DNA of 64,000 bases, taken from assembly GCA_963827545.1 (NCBI GenBank), contig CAWHBI010000029.1, forward strand, positions 1-64,000, written 5' to 3'. This document shows positions 55,398-64,000 of this stretch, piece by piece. Position numbers and translations under genes: made by a program. The DNA comes from AWTP1-13 sp963827545. Its GTDB lineage: Bacteria; Pseudomonadota; Alphaproteobacteria; Rhizobiales; Hyphomicrobiaceae. The first letter of the stretch is position 1, and every line of letters starts with the position of its first letter. The notes under the pieces are model-generated. The model was not told the DNA's origin. It did no database searches and saw only the letters and a program-made list of their open reading frames with translations.

Positions 55398-57590
55398 TCA
55401 AACCCGGGGCACGAGGACACCCGCGCGGCGGCGCACGAGGAGCAGCGCCAGGGCCAAGGTCGGCACCAGGATTGCAAGTCCCAGCGCCATTATCTGCACC
55501 TGCGAGATCGGCACGATGCCGCCGCCCGGCGTGGCAAAAACAAAACCACCGACCACCAGCAGCACGCGCAACGGCCACTCCAGGATACCGGCCTTGCGAA
55601 GGTCGCCGACACCCGCCTGATAGCCCTGGATGCCACCGCAGATGAAGAGCGTGCCGATGGCGATCACGATCGTTAGCCCGAGCGCTTCGAGGTAGGGGTT
55701 GCTCCCCTGCAGCAGGAGCGCCGGGTTCAGCACGAAGAAGAAGGGGATGAAATAGATGATGCTGCCGACCCACATGCTCTCCCATCCGGTCTTCATCGGC
55801 GGCGAGCCGGCGATGCCGGCGGCGGCGAACGAGGCGATCGCCACCGGCGGCGTAATGGCCGACAGCATGCCCCAGTAGAAGATGAACATGTGCACAGCCA
55901 TCTTGTTGAGCCCCACCTTCTCGAGCGCGGGAGCTATGAGGATGGCGAGGAAGATGTAGCAGGCCGTCGTGGTGAGGCCGAGGCCGAGGATCAGGCTGGT
56001 GACGGCACACATCACGAGCAGCAGGAAGGCCTGATTTCCGGCGATGCGCAGAAGATCGTTGGCGAGCGATGAGATGACTCCGGTCATCGAGAACGCGCCG
56101 ATCAGCAGCCCGCAACCGGCCAGGATCGCGATCAGCTCGACGAAGGTCTTGCCGTTGACCTCGAGGAACTCCACCCACCGGCGCCCGCCCCAGTTCTTGG
56201 AGGTCGCCTCGTTGAGCACGATGAGGGCGGTCAGACCCCACAGGACGGCATGGGCGATGTCGTACCAGAGCATGGCCCCGGTCAGGCCCACCGACGCAAT
56301 CAGCGCCGCCGTGTTGAGGAAGCGCCAAGGTGCCGGCTGTGACCACTGGTGCAGAATGACAAGCAGGGCCGCCGAGTAGAACGGTGCGTGGCTCTCGCGC
56401 TTGAAGTGGAGCAGCATCACCACGAGCACCACGACTACCAGGAGGTAGTACCATCCCTCCTTGAGGGCATCGCCGAGGCGCGGAAGCTCCGCGCGCGGGA
56501 TGCCTTGGAGATTGTGGCGGGCCGCGTAGCTGTCGACCTGCATGAACAGGCCGATGTAATAGAGCACCGATGGAATGGTGGCGGCCAACGCGACTTCGGC
56601 GTAGCTCACGTTCATGAACTGCGCCATGACGAACGCGGTTGCGCCCAGCACCGGCGGCGCAAGCACGGCGCCGGTCGACGCGCAGGCTTCGATGGCGCCG
56701 GCGTAGGACGCGCGGAAGCCCGTCTTCTTCATCACCGGAATGGTCATGGTGCCGGCTGTCAGCACGTTCGACACGATGCTGCCGCCGACGGTGCCCAACA
56801 GGCCGCTGGCAAAAATGCACACCTTGGCGGCACCGCCGCGGAAGGTTCCGCACAACGCGAACGACAGGTTGATGAAGAACTTGCCGGCTCCCGTCATCAT
56901 CAGCGCCGTGCCAAACACGAGGAAGCCGATGACGGTCTCAGCGAACGCTTGAATGGGGATGCCGAGCAGGCTCTCGGCGGAGAGCACATGATAGGCGATC
57001 GCCTGATCGAGGGTCGACTGATTGCCCCTCAGCGGTCCGAGCCAGCGCAATTCGGCGAACAGCGGATAGACGGTGAAGGGCAGGACGCTCAGCAGCAGGC
57101 TCCAGCCGCCCGTGCGGCGCAGCGCCTCCATGAGGACGATCCACATGATGAGGCCGGCACCGTTGACCAGCGTGGGCGCACCGCCGAACTCCCAGCCGAG
57201 CTCCGCCGCCTTGCGGACGTTGAGCATGAGATAGATGGAGGCCGCGGCCGTCGCGACGAACAGCACCACGTCGTACCAGGGAACCCTGTCGCCGCGCGCG
57301 CCCCCGCTTCCGGGGAAGATCAGGAACGTGAACGGCAGCATGCACAGGACGAGAAGGTAGTAATACTCCGTGTTGAGCTGCGTGAACCCGAGGAAGAAGC
57401 GCAGGTTGAACTGCTGGTTGATGCACAGCCCAATGGTGACTGCGGTCATGGCGATGAGCAGCCACCGCCACAGCCCCCCGAGCCTGCGCACGTGCGTGAC
57501 TTCGGCCTCGACCAGACCAGCCTGGGTGTGCGGATCAGGGAGTTCTGCTTTTCCGGCTCCAGAGCCGGCCTTTTCGGGTGCTGGCGGCAC
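55398..57590 (-). CDS. TRAP transporter fused permease (4TM/12TM)
   Basis: A 730-residue membrane protein that joins the small DctQ-like and large DctM-like TRAP subunits, the form paired with TAXI binding proteins. About 18 membrane segments are visible; the conserved large-subunit stretches GLLGTVGGSIVSNVLTAGTMTIP and GMLSAITPPVAIASFAAAGIAG are clear. GTG 57590 with AGGAG five bases upstream is preferred to the longer start at 57680. Ion-driven uptake of a carboxylate or amino acid is likely. Confidence 0.93.
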   Translation of the reverse strand: MPPAPEKAGSGAGKAELPDPHTQAGLVEAEVTHVRRLGGLWRWLLIAMTAVTIGLCINQQFNLRFFLGFTQLNTEYYYLLVLCMLPFTFLIFPGSGGARGDRVPWYDVVLFVATAAASIYLMLNVRKAAELGWEFGGAPTLVNGAGLIMWIVLMEALRRTGGWSLLLSVLPFTVYPLFAELRWLGPLRGNQSTLDQAIAYHVLSAESLLGIPIQAFAETVIGFLVFGTALMMTGAGKFFINLSFALCGTFRGGAAKVCIFASGLLGTVGGSIVSNVLTAGTMTIPVMKKTGFRASYAGAIEACASTGAVLAPPVLGATAFVMAQFMNVSYAEVALAATIPSVLYYIGLFMQVDSYAARHNLQGIPRAELPRLGDALKEGWYYLLVVVVLVVMLLHFKRESHAPFYSAALLVILHQWSQPAPWRFLNTAALIASVGLTGAMLWYDIAHAVLWGLTALIVLNEATSKNWGGRRWVEFLEVNGKTFVELIAILAGCGLLIGAFSMTGVISSLANDLLRIAGNQAFLLLVMCAVTSLILGLGLTTTACYIFLAILIAPALEKVGLNKMAVHMFIFYWGMLSAITPPVAIASFAAAGIAGSPPMKTGWESMWVGSIIYFIPFFFVLNPALLLQGSNPYLEALGLTIVIAIGTLFICGGIQGYQAGVGDLRKAGILEWPLRVLLVVGGFVFATPGGGIVPISQVQIMALGLAILVPTLALALLLVRRRAGVLVPRV

Positions 57591-57719
57591 GGGGACTCCT
57601 GAAGGACACGCCCCAAGGTGTGGCCCCGAGTGGGCCGCGTATGGCGGCCGGGGGACCGGTGGGCCCGGGCGGCGCAGCAACGCGCTTTTGCTACGCCGAA
57701 CGGCGCTGCCCGGAGGGCC

Positions 57720-58886
57720 TCACTCGAAGATGGCGTCCATGCCGGCCGATGTCAGGGCCGTCTTGCGCGCCGCCATCCAGGCCTTGGTGAAGGCATCCTT
57801 GTCGTCGGGCGGATTGCCTTTCAGGAACGTGCTCCACGCTGCTGCCAGCGTCGCCTGACGCTTGAGCAGCTTCTGGTTGTGCGCGTCGTGCTCGGGGTTC
57901 CACACCTCCGCCTCCTTGAGCGCCTTCACAGCGCCCTCGTGGTAGGGAACCACCCAGGCCAGGTTCTGGCGCTTGACATCGAGGCCGGCCGCGCCTGGAG
58001 CACCGTCCTTGTAGGCGTCGTAGTCGCCGATCATCGCCTTGGTCAGCCCATACACCAGATCGGCCGGCTGCTCGGCGTAGGCCATGAAGATCGGATAGGC
58101 GTAGGACGGCAGCTCGACCGAGCCGCCCTGCGGAATGCTGGCGCCGCATGTCGCCCTGTGCGGCAGAAAGTAGGGGCCGATCTTGTGGAGCCGGGCCCAG
58201 CCTTCCTTGTCAGCCGCCGGTGTCGGCGGATAGATAATGCCGCGCGGTGAAGTCTCGACTTCCTTGACCTGGCCCGAGATGTTGGAGGCGGTGGCCGCAT
58301 CGACCTCATTGTTGAGCATCCCCTTCCACATGGCGCCGTAGCTGGAGAACTCCACCAGCTTCACATCCGCCTTCGTGAGGCCGCCGAAGGCGAGCACCGC
58401 GAAGGCATTCTGGTTGAGCGCCGGGGAGCCGACGACGATGCCGATGCGCTTGCCTTTGAGGTCCTTGATCTCCTTGACGCCCGTGTCCTTGGCGACGCCG
58501 AGCGAGATGGCATTGCAGTCAGTCGAGGCCAGCATCAGGCGCAGCGGCTGCGGACCCCACTCCTTGACGGCGAACTCGAACACGCCTTCCTGCGCAAAAT
58601 AGGTACCGATGCCCATGGCCGAGGTCTGGGCGCGGCCGGTCTTCAAGGGGGTGAGGCGGGCGACATCGTTACCCGCGGGCAGTACGCGCACGTCGGCGTT
58701 GTGCTTGTCCTTGAACATCTTGCCGACAGCGACGGCAATGTTGAAGCCCGACGAGCCGGTGTCGTAGGCGGTGAACGTCAGAGTGGACGGAATCTTCGGG
58801 TTCTGGGCCAACGACATCGGCACCGCGCAGAAGGCGACCCCTGCTGCAGTCCCCGCGATCAAGCCCAGTCTGGCAAGTCTGTTCAC
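57720..58886 (-). CDS. TAXI-family TRAP transporter solute-binding protein
   Basis: A 388-residue periplasmic protein with a signal peptide (about 1-27, ending SLAQ). Mature segments include FTAYDTGSSGFNIAVAVGKMF and GKRIGIVVGSPALNQNAF. It lies 129 bases upstream of its fused permease in the same direction. TAXI proteins bind glutamate or related acids in the known cases; here the ligand is unknown. Confidence 0.92.
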   Translation of the reverse strand: MNRLARLGLIAGTAAGVAFCAVPMSLAQNPKIPSTLTFTAYDTGSSGFNIAVAVGKMFKDKHNADVRVLPAGNDVARLTPLKTGRAQTSAMGIGTYFAQEGVFEFAVKEWGPQPLRLMLASTDCNAISLGVAKDTGVKEIKDLKGKRIGIVVGSPALNQNAFAVLAFGGLTKADVKLVEFSSYGAMWKGMLNNEVDAATASNISGQVKEVETSPRGIIYPPTPAADKEGWARLHKIGPYFLPHRATCGASIPQGGSVELPSYAYPIFMAYAEQPADLVYGLTKAMIGDYDAYKDGAPGAAGLDVKRQNLAWVVPYHEGAVKALKEAEVWNPEHDAHNQKLLKRQATLAAAWSTFLKGNPPDDKDAFTKAWMAARKTALTSAGMDAIFE

Positions 58887-59055
58887 GCGATCCTCCCTTC
58901 AACGGATGACGGTTGTTTGTCTTGCCGGCAGTGAACACCGGGACATGCCTGATAACATTTGGAAACTGTTCGAGCAATTGAAGGCTTGCCGGGGTAGTGC
59001 CTCAGTTTCAATTTCGGCTACGGGTGGGGTGCAGACGTGGCCCTTCGCGCCTGCT

Positions 59056-59892
59056 ATGGACCCTCCAATGCTTGGCCAAGGTTCAGCCAACGTCTCGTCT
59101 CCAGGGCTCCTCCACGCAAAGGCCTGGGCCGAGGCCTATGAGCTAATTGACCTTCAGCTTTCTCCCTTGGGGCTGAGGGCCATCGAAGCCTTGGGTGTGG
59201 GTTCGGGAGACATTGTTCTCGATATAGGGTGCGGAGCTGGGCAGACCCTCCTCCAACTCGCCGAGCGGGTCGGAACTGAAGGGCAGGTGATCGGGGTGGA
59301 CGTGGCCCCGTTGCTCCTTGAAATCGCCAAGCGGAGGACCGAGCCGCTCAGCCAGGTGAGGTTGATCCAGGCAGACGCTCAGTCCTTGGATTTGCCGTCT
59401 GAGAGTACGGATGCCGTGTTCTCTCGATTCGGTGTGATGACCTTCAACGATCCGGTCGTGGCTTTCGCCAACTTCCGTAGAATTCTGAGGCCGTCAGGTG
59501 CGCTGGCGTTTAGTTGCTGGCGTTCCCTCCAGGAGAACGAGTTGGATCACCTTCCGCTTTCCGCGGCGGGATTCCAGTCGGCTGTCGACGAGAGTCCTTT
59601 CAGCTTCGCCGACCCTGAACACATACGCCGCACACTCGAGGCGGCTGGGTTCAGCGAGATCATCATCCAATCGCACGATGAAAAGGTGTCGAGTGGCGAT
59701 CTCGACGCGACGACTTGGGTGCTTCTGAAAGTGGGGCCGCTCGGAAAGATCGTTCGCGAGAACCCCGCGCTGCGAGCGACTGCCGAGCCTCTATTGCGTG
59801 AGGCCCTGGCTGCCTTGGGCGACCCCTCCAGGGTGCAACTCTTGGCTTCCGTCTGGATCGTGACTGCGCGAGCTGGAGCAGCGACCCGGTAG
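59056..59892 (+). CDS. Class I SAM-dependent methyltransferase
   Basis: A 278-residue methyltransferase. Motif I VLDIGCGAGQTLLQLAER, the acidic GVDVAPLLLEIAKRR, and DAVFSRFGVMTFNDPV are visible. The start is uncertain: ATG 59056, 59068 or upstream 58945. Base composition and codon choice are less GC-rich than the neighbouring genes, which hints at recent transfer. It stands between the TAXI-TRAP and Liv operons and its substrate is unknown. Confidence 0.85.
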   Translation: MDPPMLGQGSANVSSPGLLHAKAWAEAYELIDLQLSPLGLRAIEALGVGSGDIVLDIGCGAGQTLLQLAERVGTEGQVIGVDVAPLLLEIAKRRTEPLSQVRLIQADAQSLDLPSESTDAVFSRFGVMTFNDPVVAFANFRRILRPSGALAFSCWRSLQENELDHLPLSAAGFQSAVDESPFSFADPEHIRRTLEAAGFSEIIIQSHDEKVSSGDLDATTWVLLKVGPLGKIVRENPALRATAEPLLREALAALGDPSRVQLLASVWIVTARAGAATR

Positions 59893-59970
59893 CGGCCACC
59901 CCAACGTCCACAAAGGGTCGTAGGCCGAAATTCACACTGCGACACTACCCGTGCCGGCAAGGTTCGGCGA

Positions 59971-60678
59971 TCAGGCGGAGCCATCGACCACCCTGGCCAC
60001 GGCCGCATCCTTGCGCACGCCGGCGGGTGGGCCCGCATAGATGATCTCGCCGCGCTCGATGACGTAGAGGCGGTCGGCAAAGTCGGGCACGTGATGAACG
60101 TTCGATTCCGCGATCAGCACGGCGTGTCCGAGCTGGCGGATCGAGGCGATGCCGTCGACGATGGAGGGGACGATGGCCGGGGAAAGGCCCTCTGTGGGCT
60201 CGTCGAGCAGCAGCAGCCTGGGGTCGACGGCGAGCGCGCGCGCAATCGACACCATCTTGCGCTCGCCGCCAGACAGCTGCTGGCCGCCCCGCGCACGGTA
60301 GCGCTCCAACCTCGGGAACACGCGGTAGGCGAGCGCCTCGCGCTCGGCCGTGGAGCGGGAGGTCTGCCGCGTCCAGGTGGGCAGCAGAATGTTCTCGGCA
60401 ACGGTGAGATCGCCGAACACCTCGCTTTCCTCCGGTGCGAAGCCGACGCCGAGGCGCGCAATGGCGAATGGGCGCAGTCCCCTGAGGTCGCGACCATCCA
60501 AGGTGATGGAGCCCGAGACGGGCCTTCGCTGCCCCATGATGGTGCGGAAGGTGGTCGACTTGCCGGCGCCGTTGCGCCCGACGAGGCACACGAGCTCGCC
60601 GGCGCCGACGTCGAGGGAGACGCTGCGCAGGATCGGGCTGCCGTCGATATCGACGATGAGTTCCCTGACGGCGAGCAT
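59971..60678 (-). CDS. livF: Branched-chain amino acid ABC transporter ATP-binding protein LivF
   Basis: A 235-residue ATPase with Walker A GRNGAGKST, signature LSGGERKMVSIARAL and Walker B LLLLDEPTEGLS, the LivF-specific form. It directly follows livG with no gap. Last gene of the Liv operon on this strand. Confidence 0.93.
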   Translation of the reverse strand: MLAVRELIVDIDGSPILRSVSLDVGAGELVCLVGRNGAGKSTTFRTIMGQRRPVSGSITLDGRDLRGLRPFAIARLGVGFAPEESEVFGDLTVAENILLPTWTRQTSRSTAEREALAYRVFPRLERYRARGGQQLSGGERKMVSIARALAVDPRLLLLDEPTEGLSPAIVPSIVDGIASIRQLGHAVLIAESNVHHVPDFADRLYVIERGEIIYAGPPAGVRKDAAVARVVDGSA

Positions 60679-61440
60679 CTAATGCCTTCTCCGCTTGCCG
60701 ACCACGGTCTCGATGATGAGCGGATCGGAGAAGAAGGGGCCGGGCGGCAGGTCGGCCAGCACTTTGCCTTCCGCGAGCGCAATGATGCGGTGCGAGTAGG
60801 CGGCCACCAGGTCCATGTCGTGCTCGACCAGGATGATGGCCTTGACGCCGGCCGCCTTGGCCGCGCCGATCAGGGTCTTCATGAGTCCGTGCTTCTCGGC
60901 GGTGGACACACCCGACGTCGGCTCGTCGAGCAGGATCACCTCGGGGGCGAGGGCGAAGGCGGATGCGACATCGAGCAGCTTCTTTTCGCCTTGGGAGAGC
61001 ATGCGCGAGGGACTCTCGAGCCGGTGCTGCAAGCCGAAGATGCCGGCGATCTCGCGCACCCGGGCGCCCACGGCCACATCTTCGGATACGCCTGCAAAGA
61101 GCCGCCACTGCTTGCCTTGCTGGGATACAACGGCGGCGGCGATGGTCTCGGCCACGGTGAGCTGCGGGAAGATCTGCACGAGCTGGAAGGTGCGCGCCAT
61201 GCCGCGCTTGGCCAGCGCCACCGGGCCGACGCCCGCGATATTGGCGCCTTTGAAGAACACCTCACCCTTGGTGGGCACCAGGAGGCCCGTCAGCAGGTTG
61301 ACAAGCGTGGTCTTGCCGGCGCCGTTCGGCCCCACCACCGACACGAACTCGCCGTCGCTGACGGCAACCCATACGTCCTCGAGCGCGCGAAAGGCGCCGA
61401 AGTGCTTGGACACGCCCCTGGTTTCGATGAGCGGGGTCAC
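60679..61440 (-). CDS. livG: Branched-chain amino acid ABC transporter ATP-binding protein LivG
   Basis: A 253-residue ATPase with Walker A GPNGAGKTT, signature LSQGEKKLLDVASAFA, Walker B VILLDEPTSGVS, and the LivG-type C-terminus. Its start overlaps the livM stop by four bases. Confidence 0.93.
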   Translation of the reverse strand: MTPLIETRGVSKHFGAFRALEDVWVAVSDGEFVSVVGPNGAGKTTLVNLLTGLLVPTKGEVFFKGANIAGVGPVALAKRGMARTFQLVQIFPQLTVAETIAAAVVSQQGKQWRLFAGVSEDVAVGARVREIAGIFGLQHRLESPSRMLSQGEKKLLDVASAFALAPEVILLDEPTSGVSTAEKHGLMKTLIGAAKAAGVKAIILVEHDMDLVAAYSHRIIALAEGKVLADLPPGPFFSDPLIIETVVGKRRRH

Positions 61441-62417
61441 GCGGGCACCTCCCGCTTGCGCCGGGTGAGCAGGGCCGCGATGTCACCGGCGATGCCGGCA
61501 AGACCGCGCGGGAAGAAGATCACCATGGCGGCCAGGATGGCGCCGAGCACGAAGCGCCAGTACTGGGTGATCGACTGCAGCTGGTCCTGCAGGAGAGTGA
61601 GGGCGAGCGCGCCGGCAATGGGGCCAAGGAAGCTCGTGAAGCCGCCGAGCACGGTCATGAACACGAGGTGACCCGAATGCGTCCAGTGGACCAGCTCGGG
61701 GTCGGCCAGACCGATACGGAAGCCCAGGATGGCGCCGCCGATCGCACCATAGACCGCCGAGATGACGAAGGCTGCCAGCCGGAACTGGCGCACGCGCACG
61801 CCCAGGTATTCCGCCTTCTGCGCGTTGTCGCGCAGCGAGCGCAGGTGCAGGCCGAAGGGGGAATGCACGATGCGCCACATGAGAAGGCCGGCAAGCACCA
61901 GCAGCGCCAAGCAATAGTAGTAGAAGGGGCCGGCCAGCAGCTCGATCTTGTTGTAGGCGCCAAACTCGAGGCCCAGGATGCGCATGCGCGGGACGCGCAT
62001 GCCGCTGTCGCCGCCGGTCAGGTAGTAGAACTTGAACAGGATGGAATGCGCCAGCATGCCGAACGCCAGCGTCAGCATGCCAAAGAAGATGCCGGTATAG
62101 CGCACGCACAGAAAGCCGACCGGCAGCGCCACCACCAGCGCGCCGAGGGCAACGCCAATGAGCACCACCTCGAACTGCCTGATGCCCAGCACGCCGGCGA
62201 TGACCGCGGCGCCGTAGGCGCCAAGGCCGAGGAACATTGCGTGGCCGAAGGACAGCAGCCCGGCGTAGCCAAACAGCAGATTGAACCCGAGCAGCGCAAT
62301 GGCGTAGCCGAAGAACGGCACCAGCAGGTTGGCGTAGAACGGCGGCGCCAGGAGCGGGACCAGGGCGAGCGCGACGACAGCAGCGATGATGAGGAGCAGC
62401 GCGGGCGTGCGCATCAC
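61437..62417 (-). CDS. livM: Branched-chain amino acid ABC transporter permease LivM
   Basis: A 326-residue permease with about ten segments and the family motifs GYAGLLSFGHAMFLGLGAYGAA and LGGFTSFLGPIAGA. Its start overlaps the livH stop by four bases, so the five genes are one operon. Confidence 0.93.
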   Translation of the reverse strand: MMRTPALLLIIAAVVALALVPLLAPPFYANLLVPFFGYAIALLGFNLLFGYAGLLSFGHAMFLGLGAYGAAVIAGVLGIRQFEVVLIGVALGALVVALPVGFLCVRYTGIFFGMLTLAFGMLAHSILFKFYYLTGGDSGMRVPRMRILGLEFGAYNKIELLAGPFYYYCLALLVLAGLLMWRIVHSPFGLHLRSLRDNAQKAEYLGVRVRQFRLAAFVISAVYGAIGGAILGFRIGLADPELVHWTHSGHLVFMTVLGGFTSFLGPIAGALALTLLQDQLQSITQYWRFVLGAILAAMVIFFPRGLAGIAGDIAALLTRRKREVPA

Positions 62418-63295
62418 GTCGCCGGCTTTCCGAACAGCCCGGAGGGCTTAAGGAGGAGGACGCCGATGACGATCAGGTAAATGGCGAGGATCTCGAACTC
62501 GGGGTAGATCACCAGCGACATGGCCCGGATCAGGCCCACCAGCAGCGCCCCGACGAGAGCGCCGGTCATGGAGCCGAGCCCGCCAATCACCACCACCGCG
62601 AAGGCCTCGATCACGAACTCGATCGCCATGTCGAGGGATGCCGCCGAGGTCGGCACCACCAGCGCCCCGCCGATGGTTCCAAGCAGCGTGCCCAAGGTGA
62701 ACACCACGGCATAGACGCTGCGCACGTCGACCCCCAGCGCCTCTGCCATGGTGCGGTTCTCGGCCGTCGCCCGCAGCAGCCGTCCGTAGTTGGTGCGGCG
62801 CAGGAAGAGGCCGATCAGGGCAGCAGCCGCAATGGCGGCGGCGATGACGAGCAGGTTATAGACCGGCACGCTGAAGTCGCCCGAGGCCACCTTGCCGTAG
62901 ACCAGCAGCACGTTGCTCAGCGATTGCGGGTTCGCGCCCCACACGAAGCGCAGCACGTCCTGAAACATGAGCACGAGCGCGAAGGTCAGCAGCAGCTGGA
63001 AGCTCTCGTCGCGATCGTAGACGGTGCGCAGCAGGCGCTCGATGGGCGGCCCCACCAACCCCATCAGCAACCCGGCAACGATAAGGACCGGCAGCAGCAT
63101 CCACGCCGGAAGGCCCGCATTCAGGGCCAAATTGACGAGGGTGATGCCGAAGTAGGCGCCCAGCGCATAGAAGGAGCCACAGGCGAGGTTGACGATCTTC
63201 TGCACGCCGAACACGAGCTGCAGCCCCGCGGCCACCAGAAACAGCACGGCGGCATGGAAGATGCCGCCGAGCAGAAGATTGGCGAACGATGCCAT
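62414..63295 (-). CDS. livH: Branched-chain amino acid ABC transporter permease LivH
   Basis: A 293-residue permease with LACGSFYALGAYFGITLVN, ALGVDVRSVYAVVFTLGTLLG and VVIGGLGSMTGALVGALLVGL. The Liv family imports branched-chain amino acids but also urea, amides and aromatic acids in alphaproteobacteria. Confidence 0.93.
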   Translation of the reverse strand: MASFANLLLGGIFHAAVLFLVAAGLQLVFGVQKIVNLACGSFYALGAYFGITLVNLALNAGLPAWMLLPVLIVAGLLMGLVGPPIERLLRTVYDRDESFQLLLTFALVLMFQDVLRFVWGANPQSLSNVLLVYGKVASGDFSVPVYNLLVIAAAIAAAALIGLFLRRTNYGRLLRATAENRTMAEALGVDVRSVYAVVFTLGTLLGTIGGALVVPTSAASLDMAIEFVIEAFAVVVIGGLGSMTGALVGALLVGLIRAMSLVIYPEFEILAIYLIVIGVLLLKPSGLFGKPAT

Positions 63296-63328
63296 GGGGC
63301 CGCGTGCCGGTGACCGCGTGCCGGTCCG

Positions 63329-64000
63329 TCAAACCTTGAACTGCGCCGTCTTCAGCCAGTCCCAGAAGTTGGCGCCGGGTGGCTTCTGCAGGTCGGCGGA
63401 GAACATCGTCTCGATGCGCGCAGGATCGAGCGTGACGAAGTCGAACTTGTTGTTGTGGGTGGAGAAGCCCTGCACGAAGGTCTGGTCGGCGATGTGGTCC
63501 TTGCGCCAGGAGCCCCTGCCGCCCAGGCTCTCGATCGACAGGCCCTGCATGGCGCCGATGACCTCATCGACGCCCGGCCACTGCCCGCCCTTGGCCTGCG
63601 ATGCCTTCTCCACCGCCGCCTTGTAGGAGCCAATGGCGAAGTAGGCGCGATCGGCCTCCCAGTTCGGGTAGTCCTTCTGCTTGTCGAAATACCAGGCGAC
63701 GAACTCCTTCTGCATCGGCGTTGCCTGCGGATTGTCGAAGTAGAGCGTGTTGTGGCCGAAGATCATGCCCTCCGGCGTGAAGTCCTTCTTCATGAGCGTG
63801 TGCTGCCAGCCCGCCGCCGGGAACACGAGCTTCATGCCCTTCGTAAGCTCGGCCGTGTGTGCCTGCTTCATGAAGACGGGGAGGTCCGCGAACAGCAGCG
63901 AGGAGAAGATGAGGTCGGGCTTGGCGGCCTTGAGGGCGGCAACGTGGCTGGTGAGCTCCATGGTGCCGACCTTGGGCCACTGCTCGGTGACGACCTCGTG
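63329..64000 (-). CDS. Liv-type substrate-binding protein, C-terminal part (5' end beyond window)
   Basis: The visible 223 residues are the C-terminal part of a type I periplasmic binding protein (Peripla_BP_6), ending FWDWLKTAQFKV. The frame is open to the window edge at 64000, so the signal peptide and first lobe are missing. It lies 33 bases upstream of livH and would provide the ligand for that transporter. Confidence 0.88.
   Translation of the reverse strand, partial: HEVVTEQWPKVGTMELTSHVAALKAAKPDLIFSSLLFADLPVFMKQAHTAELTKGMKLVFPAAGWQHTLMKKDFTPEGMIFGHNTLYFDNPQATPMQKEFVAWYFDKQKDYPNWEADRAYFAIGSYKAAVEKASQAKGGQWPGVDEVIGAMQGLSIESLGGRGSWRKDHIADQTFVQGFSTHNNKFDFVTLDPARIETMFSADLQKPPGANFWDWLKTAQFKV

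Noticed and set aside
55252..56853. A 533-codon minus-strand frame overlapping the TRAP permease
   Set aside because: It overlaps the fused TRAP permease, which shows continuous membrane segments and family motifs in its own frame; the other frame is Arg/His-rich.

Overview
The window is a GC-rich chromosomal stretch from an alphaproteobacterium, most likely a metabolically versatile soil or freshwater member of the Hyphomicrobiales/Reyranella-like range. The reasons are the density of solute-binding-protein transporters (Bug/TctC, TAXI-TRAP, Dpp, Ssu/Tau-like, Liv), an NtrC-type regulator, a bactofilin, the ABC1 kinase, and GC-rich palindromic intergenic repeats. The genus is an inference. 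No rRNA, tRNA, CRISPR array, phage or plasmid replication gene was found.

Layout. 1-1.1 kb: 3'-truncated sigma-54 response regulator. 1.4-6.1 kb: PepF peptidase, Kup potassium transporter, a Pro-Lys/TPR envelope protein. 6.2-9.0 kb (minus): di-haem peroxidase, luciferase-like monooxygenase, DUF411 metal-binding protein. 9.2-10.3 kb: Xre/RES toxin-antitoxin pair. 10.3-14.9 kb: MFS transporter, ABC1 kinase, GNAT acetyltransferase, a bactofilin carrying an extra cadherin/CSPG-like domain. 15.2-17.3 kb: frameshifted methyltransferase, ABM monooxygenase, and a REP-associated tyrosine transposase flanked by two paired REP palindromes. 17.3-24.5 kb: class II aldolase, Bug protein, frameshifted EamA exporter, a non-coding segment that can fold into a compact multibranched structure, class III aminotransferase, DUF1499 and metallo-beta-lactamase-fold proteins. 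24.7-34.6 kb: the most unusual block, with a Crp/Fnr regulator, cytochrome P450, a 713-residue membrane protein of unknown function, a DyP-type peroxidase, and a convergent zinc-ribbon/cyclase/AAA/TPR protein. 34.8-41.9 kb: M20 peptidase with a complete dipeptide ABC importer. 42.3-46.6 kb: a small surface-polysaccharide locus (WecA/MraY-like transferase, periplasmic methyltransferase, O-antigen ligase, nucleotide-sugar epimerase). 46.8-53.4 kb: DUF1445 protein, then an apparent operon with two tandem MetE-C-like methyltransferases and an Ssu/Tau-type ABC importer. 53.6-59.9 kb: ABM protein, small membrane protein, sterol-desaturase-family hydroxylase with a recognisable promoter, TAXI-TRAP transporter, methyltransferase. 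60-64 kb: LivFGMH and a truncated LivK.

Two cross-cutting patterns matter to a reader. First, at least six genes, and probably seven, carry a single one-base frameshift, and each reads as a normal-length protein once one base is added or removed. This looks more like sequencing indels than real decay, though it cannot be settled here. Second, intergenic DNA is rich in palindromic repeats: a three-hairpin element in three copies within 4 kb, a 129-nt element in two copies, and the REP pairs around the transposase.
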